This document shows positions 44,850 through 55,129 of a DNA stretch of 64,000 bases, piece by piece. Each line of letters starts with the position of its first letter. Position 1 is the stretch's first letter. Both the position numbers and the translations under genes were made by a program. This stretch comes from Cristatella mucedo (taxonomy: Eukaryota; Bryozoa; Phylactolaemata; Cristatellidae). The stretch is from contig WPIO01000019.1 in NCBI GenBank assembly GCA_009760855.2, positions 1,481,001 to 1,545,000 on the forward strand. The letters are read 5' to 3'. The notes under the pieces are model-generated. The model made no database searches. It had not been told where the DNA came from and saw only the letters and a list, made by a program, of their open reading frames with translations.

Positions 44850-46125
44850 CTCTCTCTCTCCTAGATCTATTAGATCTCGTAGCTGCGTTTGTTGCTGTTG
44901 ATAACCAGGCTCTTCGTGGATGCCTATCACCTTACATGAGCATCACTGGCTCTGCACTGCAATGATTTAGTTCTTATCTCAGCAGGGGGTGTGGGAGAGA
45001 TTTCAGATCAATCATGTCAACGAGCCACAGTCATCCGAGGCCCTTTTTTAAGTATGGGGCACCCCACGGATTTGTGTTCGGTTCTGTTCTTTAAAAAAAT
45101 GTATACTCTGCCTCGAGTCGACGTAATCGTCAAGTACAATCTACGCTATCATTTTTATGTAGATGGCACACAGCTGCACCTGAAATTTAATCCCTCCCGG
45201 CGTCAAACTATTTTAGCTCCATTGCAGCTTGTAGTCCTGGCATTCAGATTTTGATGGCAGCAAACTTTCTCAATTTGTATGACGTTATCAAACCACCTAA
45301 CTAACTATGAACAAGCCTAGTGCTGCCCAAAAAATTGAAAGTCTTCTAAAAATGGGCAGGGCCAGCATTTCTTCTGTAACGTCGGCACACAATCTGGGTG
45401 TCTAGTTTCAAAGCATCCTAACACTTGATGATCACATCTGCTCCACAAGCAAGTCTGCCTACCTTCAGCCAAGTACCATCACACAAATTCGGGCCTGCTT
45501 TGGCAAAGATACCGTAGATACCGCTGGTCCATGCATTTGTGACATTCCTTCTGGACTTCTTTAGCCCACTACTTCCAGGTCTTCCAAGCTGTGTAATAAG
45601 AACGTTTCAGTCCATACAAAAACTCTGCAGCCGGGCTTGTCTGTCGTGAATATCACAACTACAACATCACAGCACTTCTCACATTTGACCAGTACTGGCT
45701 CCAGATTGAGCAGTAGATCGACTTCAAGGTTTCCTCGCTCACTTTTAGGTCCACTCTCTTGCTCCTGAATACCTATTAAAAATACTTCCTACCCAGGTTT
45801 CAAATCACACCACCAGCTCTACTAACTCAAATCGTTTTGCTCTGCATCTTATCAGCCTAAAACCCCTGGGAGACCGTCCTTTCAATCTGTTTGCTGCCAA
45901 GCCTACCGCCAATTCCTACTGATGCCACTGCAGCCACTGACTTGACGACATTAGAAAGAAGCTGAAAATTCAACCTGGCAATTTGCTCCCGCATGAACCG
46001 TCCTTTGTGTGCCTACTTATGCCTTCAGACTCGATTCATGTTATCACTAACCAATTGACTAGAAAGAGATTTGGTTCTCATTGGTTTTACAAAAATACCT
46101 CATTATTTTTATTATTATTGTTATT
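44850..46125 (+). mobile_element. LINE family A, heavily decayed RT-to-tail copy
   Basis: From LLDLVAAFVAVDNQALRGCL (44863-44922) through YMSITGSALQ, YNLRYHFYVDGTQLHLKFNP (45138-45194, where the catalytic FY.DD has become FYVDG), CLSCCLS-like and DFKVSSLTF (~45720), to AGAAAGAGATTTGGTTCTCA and ATTATT (46109-46126). Many stops. One of the oldest copies. Confidence 0.8.
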
Positions 46126-49100
46126 AATTATAGCTCAAGCAGACCATCTAAAACTGCAATTAATTACATGATCCAACTTAGATTGGACTGGCTGGAAAAA
46201 CTAGCAAAATCATTGATGGAAGTTGGCCTAAAAGTGCACCTAAAAGTGACATAAACATCAAAGGATGTTATCCGAGTCAGATCACAAAGGTTTGACCGTG
46301 TCAACAGAGCTTGTCATGCCGAAGTTAATAGTCCTTTGAGGCTCATCTATTTGATGCAGATAAGTGATCATTAATACCAATATTTCAAAGTTAACAATCC
46401 TTTTGCAGTAGATAATAATGATTCGCCCACTTCAGAACTCGAACCCACGACCTTGGTCATAGACAGCGAACACTTTACCCATGGGCTAAGACTCATTTTA
46501 AAGTTAATCCTATGAAGCTCCTCTCTAATCATGCATACGGGTTAAATGGATTGACAACATCATTTAGGTGTACACACTTGTATATGGACTAGCATAACAT
46601 TTGGCTTCCTACTCACTGTGCATACACTGGCAGCATTAGTTTTTGCAGGTGGGTAGATCGCACCATTTTCTTTTGCCTTTATGTGGCTAACTCTCAGAAA
46701 CTTACTATAATCTTTTTAAGCATCGAAAAATGGTAACTCGAGTTGACACAGGAAACTCGTGCACTCAAGACACTTGTGACATTGCATTTCCCAGTGCTGC
46801 TCATCAGCATCTTTGAGAAGACATACAATGAGCTGCAAGTGCGAGAATTCCATGAACGATTTGGCCATGTCGTCGACGTGGTCTCAGCCGATGCTTCTGA
46901 GTAGCGTGCAGCCGCACGAGCTATTCCACACGCCCTTACTCGTCCATTCATATCAGCACCGAATGCTTGCTTCTCTGGCAGGCACTTGCCTATCAGTGCT
47001 AGGACCTTCAAGGCTTTGTGCTTTGTGGTTCTGAAGATCCTTGGGGCACTAGGGAGCTCGGAGGCCTTGCTTGAGGGAGCCACTTGGGCAATATGTATGC
47101 CGGTCTTATTGAGCAGCTCTAGGCCATTTTAAAGTTTGAATGCCATCCTAACGACACCCGTAAGCCCTGAGCAGGGATTTGGTGCAGGGGCCCTCTTCCT
47201 GTTCGAGTACTATAGCAACATGCAGGTGCGAAATGGCTATTAATTAACATTAAATTGATACATTTCAAATATGGAGCCGTGATTAAGCCTCCGAGGGGCC
47301 AGAACTTGACCAGGCCATGTCAGCCAGTCATAGACAGGAGGGCTCACAGGGCATCGGGTGGCCAAGCCACCCGACAGATCCATCACGTCGGCCCACGGGG
47401 CAAGAAAAGGCCTTTGGGGGGCTCCTTCCCTATGCCAAAGGTCCATGCTTTAGTTTGAGGTGCTCTCGCATCCCTTTCCGGGGGGGGGGATTGTCACCCT
47501 AGTCCTTCACGTCCAAGGGAATATGAGGGAAGATGCCAGCCAATGATAAAGCTCCAGGGAATCCGCTCCAGGCACGTCATGTAAATCACGAAACTTCCAA
47601 GTTGCTGACATCGTGTCTGCCTAGATAGTCTATTTCCATAACATTAAATAACCGTAAGGCCAGTTAATGCAGTGCAAGGCCAGCTCTGCTTGCAGGCTCG
47701 GGGTCATAATAAACACACCTGACGATAATAAATTCAATATCGATAAAGTTTGTGATTTAGTTGCAAACTCTGACATGATCACTTGATCTGACCATCCGAA
47801 TCAACCCATCGAACTGATCTAACCAAATAACTAAAATTTTGCTAGAGTGAAGCGTGGGCTGGAAGCTGTTCGACCTAAAGAAAATCCATGGATTTTGCTG
47901 CTTGTAATAAACCACAGCTATGAACGTAGTCTGTATACAAGAAAGTACTCTGTACATATGCCACGAAACTTACCGAAACGCTTGAGCTGTTTGCGTAGTG
48001 CAGCAACTTCTAGCATAGGCAGCCAGCTATAGAGCACTGTAAAAGGTCTTACACAAGATGAGGCTAGGTTACTGCAGCATCTTGGACGTTCTTGAGGGAT
48101 CAGCCTGGTGTCCTTCTCCAAGGAAAATTCCTGGGTCCACCTGCTTCACATGCTGTAACAATGGCTTCGGTGGTCAAGTAATCTCCAACAATGCTGCTCT
48201 GAATTACTAACTGGCATTTTGATATTGATGGTATACAAAGTCTTACCTCTTAAAGATCTTATAAAGTGAGTCTTCTTAGACTAGGACAGTGTGGTATTCT
48301 TCAGGTGGCAAAATTTTTCACCTGGTTGTCATCAAAATTGCCTATGCCATTAATGTCGAAAAGGGCCAAGTAAAATGAAAGCAGAGCAGTGGCAGGCGCA
48401 CTGGAAAAAGCACTGTCGTGCCATACAAAGTCATTCCATCACAGCCCGATACTATTAAAGGAATGAACTTAAGAACAGGTATACAAGAAGATTCATTGGG
48501 AAAATTTGTCTACGAATTAAAGAGCTTGTGGTCTTAATATGGCTACGAAACTTCAGAGGTGGGCATCTACTAAAACAAATTGCACACTCACTGCATTGTA
48601 CCTAGATCAAAAAGAAATCCAGATCTCTTAAACGTCAAAGGGAAAGCAAGAGAATGGGTAAGGTCCTGTGATCATTCGTGTGCTCAGGTAAAAATGTCTC
48701 ATACGTGAGGCTGTCAACAGATGATGCTAGAATAATATGCATAGTCAAACTGCCAAAATAGTGACTACAGCTCCTATCAATAACTCGGTCGAATCTAAAT
48801 CCTGCCAAAAGCTCTACAGAATCGGCTACAGGCGAGCCATCCACAATTACGGTAAGACATTGTATGAGAAAGTGAGGGCACAGCTCCCCCCCCCCTGTGC
48901 CCAGTCAGTTAACAAAAGCTGTAACTCGTGGATAGAGATTTGGTTCTCTTAAGATGGTACAAGAAGACTTTATTTATATATTTGTATTCGTCTAGCTTAG
49001 ACGATATTAGCAATGCCCACCGCACTTCCTGACAACGTCGAGTCGATTTCCCTTTAAGGACAAGCTGATGGCTGCCCCTTTAGCATCATCATAAATGTTG

Positions 49101-49390
49101 GGAAGCCGACAAAAGCCCTGTTCTCTGCCGAGTTCAACGAGGCAACCAAGCGCTACCTTCGAGCGTTTGGTTGCTTCCACTTTGTATGCCTTCGGGTCCA
49201 GTTTCTGAATTCTTCAGATTCACTTTCGATGATGATGCCTCACACTGGCATTTTCCTAGTGAGCTCTGCAGAAAGAGTTCCCTATTTCGATGGAAGCAGG
49301 ACGGTCGTGGCTGTCACGTTCTGGCACAAAAGATCAAGGGCACGTGGCCACCCTCTTTAAATATGCCACTAGAAGAGCTGAGCAACAGCT
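46126..49390. other. Intergenic, with a decayed SINE-T (46418-46500, minus)
   Basis: At 46418-46500, GATTCGCCCACTTCAGAACT, CGAACCCACGACCTTGGTCA and GGGCTAAGAC are the inverse of a SINE-T head. The minus frame 47083-46694 (129 codons) and frames at 47240-47502 and 49171-49596 have no recognised domain. Confidence 0.45.
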
Positions 49391-49466
49391 ATCAGTTTCC
49401 CCAAGTTTCATCAGCTATCAGTTTCCCCAAGTTTCATCAGCTATCAGTTTCCCCAACAGCCATCAG
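49391..49466. repeat. Tandem repeat, about 27-bp unit (2.5 copies)
   Basis: TATCAGTTTCCCCAAGTTTC, continuing ATCAGC, occurs at 49390-49416 and 49417-49440, with a shortened third unit before the hairpin. Consecutive GTTTCCCCAA elements dominate. Confidence 0.85.
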
Positions 49467-49470
49467 TTTC

Positions 49471-49507
49471 ACAAGAAACCCCAAGGCAAAGCCTTGGGGT
49501 TTCTTGT
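49471..49507. other. Perfect 17-bp hairpin
   Basis: ACAAGAAACCCCAAGGC (49471-49487) and its exact reverse complement (49491-49507) are separated by AAA. Uninterrupted complementarity of this length is rare by chance and suggests a recent inverted duplication or a functional structure. Confidence 0.95.
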
Positions 49508-49696
49508 GCTGCAAAGGACAGCTAAGACCTGTCATATGCACCGTTGTATGCACATCAAAGAGAAACACAGTAAGTATTTGCCATTTGCAGTTATGACACT
49601 CACAACAAACATGCCAAAACCTCTAATCTGAGCCACGACGAGTAGACTTAAATTGTGACGTCAGAAACAGTGAAACTTAAAAAAGAAGAGCCGGTT

Positions 49697-49865
49697 AAAA
49701 AGATTAGCTGATTTAACGGCCTCACTTACACAGCGACAGAGGAGCCTTCGCGGCTATCTCCACCACTTGCAGTGGACAATAAAGAATCGCCCACTGCAGG
49801 ACTCGAATCCATGACCTGGATCGTGAAGAGTGAGCACCATACCGACTAGGCTATGACCCAAGGGC
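49697..49865 (-). mobile_element. SINE-T copy
   Basis: On the minus strand: AGCCTAGTCGGTATGGTGCT, ATGGATTCGAGTCCTGCAGT, GGGCGATTCTTTATTGTCCA, GGTGGAGATAGCCGCGAAGG and GAGGCCGTTAAATCAGCTAA. Confidence 0.85.
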
Positions 49866-50064
49866 TAGCATATCAGCTATGTATGTATAAAGCATAGCAC
49901 CGATGAGCGTATACAACTGTTAAGCCTACAGTGACATTGCTGGTCAGCTGATTCCATTCCATAGCCAATTCAGCCTAGGGTAGTTGTTCTTGTACCACCT
50001 GACAGTCAGTACTCAGATGCATCTGGAGACTCTGCAAAAAGAGGCCTTCCAGTCTTTGGGTATA

Positions 50065-50215
50065 AAATTACCATACTATGTATGCTGACACTGTGTATGT
50101 TATCACTAATCATATGGTCATGCTTCCTTTAAAGAATAAATAAAGAAACCCTAGAAAGACATTGAGTTCTCTAAAGGCGTTATACAAATGTATTTCTATT
50201 ATTATTATTATTACC
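50065..50215 (+). mobile_element. LINE family A tail, diverged
   Basis: TATGCTGACACTGTGTATGT, TATCACTAATCATATGGTCA, CCCTAGAAAGACATTGAGTT, CTCTAAAGGCGTTATACAAA and TTA repeats to 50214. Confidence 0.75.
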
Positions 50216-50459
50216 GTTTTGGGCATCACCGTCTCCGACAATGGTGACAGTCAATTATGACATGATTTGAGTAGCCGGTAATCTTTTACCAGCTATTTTA
50301 TACTAGCTTAGTACCCAACCAATGGTCTCCTTAATCTTTCGGATTATTTTCCTGGACACACACTGTTTGCCTTTGCTGAACAAGACTTGCCAGTGAAGCG
50401 CTTTCTTGTTTAGGATTGTTTCAAGTCATATTTGGCATCCTGCTAGCTTATTGAATATT

Positions 50460-50805
50460 GTGCACGACCATCGATCGTCCGAACAACAATTTAATGTGCA
50501 TATGAGCTCAATGAAGGACGAAACAGTGCAACACGCCCAACGGAATGCCCAAACACAAATCTGCACGTCCACGAATGTCTCAAAGGCGTATGTCGACCCA
50601 GTCGGACCGGCAGCAATCGCCAACTCCTTAGCACTTCTGCCTCGGCCCTTACCAAAGGACCCAGCCATAAATATACATCAAAGGAAGAGGTTTAAACAGA
50701 CATCAAAGAACAGCCGCCGCAAATCAAAAGCCATAATTCAGTGGCTTGCCTAGGAACGGCCATTGAAGGGCCATAAAATGGCCCGAGGATGAACATTGAG
50801 CCACA
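50460..50805 (+). repeat. Direct repeat, left copy
   Basis: Aligns with 51735-52104 in the same orientation: GCACGTC.ACG.ATGTCTCAAAGG, ATCGCCAACTCCTTAGCACT, AAGGACCCA.CCATAAATATACAT, CATAATTCAGTGGCT, and GGATGAACAT.GAGCCACA as the shared right end. About 1.3 kb lies between starts. Confidence 0.8.
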
Positions 50806-51734
50806 TTCCCGTGATCTAAAGATCACACACACACCGAGCTGGCAGAAAAATAAAATAGAGAAAAGACAGCACACCACGGAAGCAAAGAGCACAACTTTGC
50901 AAGCAGCAGGCAAAAAAGTCCTGACTGGTATGCAGGCTACCTGACGGCCGCTCGGAGTAGGCATGCCAGAGCATGGCCTTTGGCTATGTAGCCGGCTAAG
51001 TAGGTCACCAGCTTTAAAAGGCACCGCTGGGGCAAAGCCAGTGGCCTTTACTCAGCCTTAAAATTTAGCTTTGTGCCTCCTCTCTTCACTGCCTGGGTCT
51101 GCATGGCCTCCACCGCAGTGCTGGTGCTGTCACATCACTGCCATTCATCGCTGGTGTAGAGGTCTTCGTCGAAGTGCTGATCCCCACAAATGCCGTCTTG
51201 CTGACCACTGCCGTCTCGCCCACCGTCTCGCGAACTAAAACCGTCTCTTCTTCAGCCGTCCCGTTCACCATCTCGGGGCCCCAACCGTCATGTCCACGTC
51301 TCCTGAACCTGGCTGTAGCTGAATAGCGAAACAGCAGCCTCAGCCTCGAAAGCCGGCGCAGTCTCGCTGGCCGCCACCATCTCGCAGGCCGGTAGCATCG
51401 CAGGCTATTGCCTTGCAGGCTGACGTTGCCTCGCAGGCTGACGTAGCGTTAGTCCGACCGAATTTCACCAGGTCGGGGAGCAGCAGCCATGCTCAACCTG
51501 CCAGGCACAAGAATACCCTCACCAAGGGCCCTCAAAGCTTCGCACAGTCCCTTTGACTACTTTCGACAGCATGTATGAGTATAAATCGATGGCACGTCCT
51601 TCCGGAAAATGTGGCTTACTTATCAGATACTTGTTATACGTGCAAGTCTGACGGGTTCAAACCGCGAACTTCGACCCTCCGCTCCGAGTCAAACAGCCTA
51701 CTTACAAAGTCATCGCCAACGTAAAAGTTCTTTA
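50806..51734. other. Sequence between the direct repeats
   Basis: No reverse transcriptase, integrase or other domain. A CCGTCTCG motif recurs near 51200-51245 and GC(C/A)TTGCAGGCTGACGT-like units near 51405-51445. The minus frame 51271-51086 is unrecognised. Confidence 0.4.
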
Positions 51735-52104
51735 GCACCATTGCAGGAGGGCAGCCGAAATAGCTTGTAATGCAAAAACGAGTCCGATGGAGCGAAAAAC
51801 AGCACAACAAACCCGACGAATCGCTCTAGCACAAAGATGCACGTCAACGGATGTCTCAAAGGTGTAGCTCGAACGTGCCCTCACTCTGATAGGGACGCTA
51901 TCGCCAACTCCTTAGCACTTTCGCATCAGCCATTATATCCGCCATCCTTATTTAAGGACCCACCCATAAATATACATTGAAGGGAGAGGTCAAAAACAAA
52001 TATCCAAGGCAGCCGTCTAAATCAAACGCCATAATTCAGTGGCTACCCCACAAGCAGACAATAAAGGGCCATACAATGGCCGACGGATGAACATCGAGCC
52101 ACAA
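51735..52104 (+). repeat. Direct repeat, right copy
   Basis: Partner of 50460-50805. Both copies stop at the same GAGCCACA boundary, so the pair has defined right ends, as expected for terminal repeats or a repeated element. Confidence 0.8.
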
Positions 52105-52783
52105 ACCATTGCAACCTAGCCACTCATGCATAGGCAGTTGGGGCATTCAAGAAGTGCTCGCGTTCTAATGAAGTATTTCCTATAGGACAGTGGCATATTA
52201 AAGGGTGGGGAGGGGGACAGAAGTCCCCGGGTGTTAAGGTCAACGGGAAACAAAAGCAAAATAGATTGTGCATATTTTTTTACACTTTTCATGTGAGAAT
52301 ACTAAGCTTGATTTCAAGTAAGTCATTTTTTCAATGGACTTGACTATTGCATGCTGAACTAGTTGAACATTTTTACAGACTTGGACCAAGTTAGACTTAG
52401 CTGGCTATGCAAGCCTGGCACTCATGCCAGAGCTCATCCGGTCCATACAATGTTGTTGACAGGATATTATCTGCCACTAACTCGGACTGTTAGTGTCCAA
52501 AATAGTAAGTTTGCGAAAGTGATTTGTGAGTTTTTTTAGATTTCGTCCTACTTAAAGATACTGTGTGCATTGAGTCTCCTGGCGCCAGCATGTAGCCGAC
52601 GTCGGCATTTCCCATGCATTTCTGCTAATCTACCCTAAGGCTCAAACTCTTCCTCGGGAGACGGATTCAACGGTGTGAAGGTGAGTGTTACCCCAGACTA
52701 GCCTCCGTGAGCTGCATTGTCACTACGGCTACTTGTACTTTTGTATATTGTGGTCACTCCGATCTATTTTCAGATGACAAAAG
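52105..52783. other. Unassigned sequence
   Basis: Nothing recognised. Confidence 0.5.
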
Positions 52784-55008
52784 ATGAGGAAAAAAGGCAA
52801 ATGCCCCCAGCACAGAAAACAAAAACTTAGCGAGAAAAAAGAAGCAGGCGAGTCCAGCACGGTGCAGGAAGTTTTCCTGAGAAAGGCAAAACTGAAGAAC
52901 AGCGAAGATACAGAAAACACCACGAAGATGTTGAAAGTCACAGAGGGAAGGAAAGAACAGTTTGAGGAGGACGAACGCAAGCAGGGCAAAGGCAGGGACA
53001 ATCACAAGAATAGGTAAGAGGAGGAAAAGAGTGAAGGCAGAAGGCATAACAACACTGGAGAAACAAACACTCTGGTAGCTGAAAGCTTCGTGAAAAAAAA
53101 GAAGATTTGCTCTATGAAGACGAACACTGTCACTATTTGGACCACGGGGATGCAAGCACTGCTGCAAGAGAAGAAGATAAAGAATCTACTGCAGATTTAA
53201 AAGTGCTGACCCTGAATGATATTGGCCACCTGAAGTTTGACCAACCCTCTGCTATACTCTCATCATTCCGCAGCAACTTCGATCTGAACTAGTACTACGA
53301 GAATCAAGCCTGTTTTAGAACAAAGAAGGTCCATTTGCAGGAAAATTTGGTCGAGCCATGAGCACAGCCTTGTTAAGAGGCAACTTGCTATTAAGTTAGC
53401 AGGACCTAGCTGGTCTATTCTCCCTCAAAACAGTCGGGAATATTGCTTCTGTTGTTTGCTCTTCCCTCTGTCCACCCAACATTTCCGATCGTCACTTGAA
53501 TTGGCAAATGGGTTTAGCCAGTGGAAGAAATCTGAAAAAACTAGTTCCCCATGAAAACAGCCCGTCTCACTGGCAGGCTTTCACCACACGAAAAGAAACA
53601 GAGAGGAGACTTCTCAAAGAAAGTAGAATAGTCACTGCTGTTGAGGCACAAATCTTATCAGAAAAAAGATGGCAACAGGTCCTAAAGTGAGTCCTAAGCC
53701 GAATCAAGTTCTTGATTTTTCCAAATCTGGCATTGCGTGGTCGCCAAGAGAGACTTGGCCGGGCTGGCGAGGAAAGCATTGGAAACATCATCGGACCCAT
53801 CGTCATCTTCCAGCTCATTACGACGCTCTTCCGCAACCACAACTGGACCACGCCAAAAAGAATCCTCCAAAGTCATCCATTTTGTTTGTTTTTCAAGCAT
53901 GATTTTACTTACCATTCAATTGCATTTCACTTTGCAGCAAATGTAAAGCGCCTAGAAAGAGATTAAGTTCTCTGAGGGCGCTTTATCAAGTGCATTATTA
54001 TTATTAATATTACTCTCTTATCTGTCTCCTTAAACCCAAAATTAGTTTCTTAGTATACCTGCCTCCACACTCAGAGACAAGTTACTCTTTGACATGCGGC
54101 AAAACAAGTAACATGGAATTCTGTTTGACTCAACTCTTAATTTGGAACACAACGAGCATATGTCTGAGGTAATTAGATATGTCGATGTCGATTTTGCTAA
54201 CAAAACAGACTGCAAAGTCCAACGATGAACTTTAAAGACGCCTCTTATGACCTTCACTCTCTTGAGATTGAGTTGTCGAAACCTCGAGAAGACCTGTGCC
54301 AGGAATCACTACTAGATGCCAAAAGGAGATGTGAATTGTGGGGGAGGTACAGTTGAAGAATGGAGAATGGCAGTTGGAGAATCGGCAGAAGGACACGGAT
54401 GCCGGGAGAACTCTCTCACAGCAGATGTTGGTCTCACCGCAGAGAGGGAGATTTCAAGCAAAACGAAGAACAGCATAGACCAACATCTCCAACAAGAAAT
54501 TACAACCAGGTTTTCCTGGCTCACATATGTCAAATTGGGTTTCTTGTTGGAAAAAAATTGAGCAGCTTTTGAAGACACTTGACCAGACCAAACTCTGCCA
54601 GCAGTGAGTAGATCTTATACGCTTCAATTGTTCAGACGTTGATGGAACAAAGCCGTACAACGAAATATGTTAATGTAAAATGCTTTTTGCCACACGTTTC
54701 GACTCGGCACCAAAGACCCCACTGGAACTCATGTCTTCCATTGTCAGTTATGGAGAAGATATGTTTCCTAATTTGAGGGTTGCCTGACAAGTTCTTCTCA
54801 CCATAGCCGCATCAGTTGCCATTTGTGAACGTTACTTTAGCAAGCTGAAGATGATTATATCTTATCTAAGAGTATCGACGAGGCAAGATCGGCTCTCTGA
54901 TTGGGCCTTGTTAAGCATAGAGAAAGAAACACTGAAAAAACGTTACACTTTCAAACTGTAATTGACCAGTTCGCCACGTTCAAGGCCAAGGAAATTCACC
55001 TAAGTTAA
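52784..55008 (+). pseudogene. hAT-family transposase pseudogene (TTF-finger/ZMYM1-like type)
   Basis: The basic, Lys-rich start (52784-53017) resembles the N-terminus of such transposases; NDIGHLKFDQPSAI lies at 53214-53255. The frame 53496-53690 carries HENSPSHWQAF (the HE.S..H zinc-finger end) and the Arg/Glu-rich helix to RWQQVLK. The next piece, ALRGRQERLGRAGEESIGNI (~53727-53787), continues in another frame and matches the LAFRG.NE block. The C-terminal dimerisation motif CERYFSKLKMIISYLRVSTR, then RLSDWALLSIEKE, is at 54824-54930, and a shifted frame gives VIDQFATFKAKEIHLS to 55008. Frameshifts, stops and a LINE A tail insertion (53880-54010) show it cannot be active. Terminal inverted repeats were not found. 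The assignment rests on motif memory. Confidence 0.8.
53880..54010 (+). mobile_element. LINE family A tail inserted in the hAT pseudogene
   Basis: TTTGTTTGTTTTTCAAGCAT, CACTTTGCAGCAAATGTAAA, the intact stem-loop AAAGCGCC..GGCGCTTT and ATTATTATTA. Nearly identical to 27725-27850, so the insertion is fairly young and postdates the hAT. Confidence 0.92.
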
Positions 55009-55129
55009 AGCTGTGATAGCTACCTCGTACGTTTACTACAGTTAATAAAACGGTCTCGACTCAACATGCCTGCTAGCGTGTGTGCTTTGCATTTCTTCTA
55101 TGCGATGGAGCTATTTTGCAGCAATTTTT

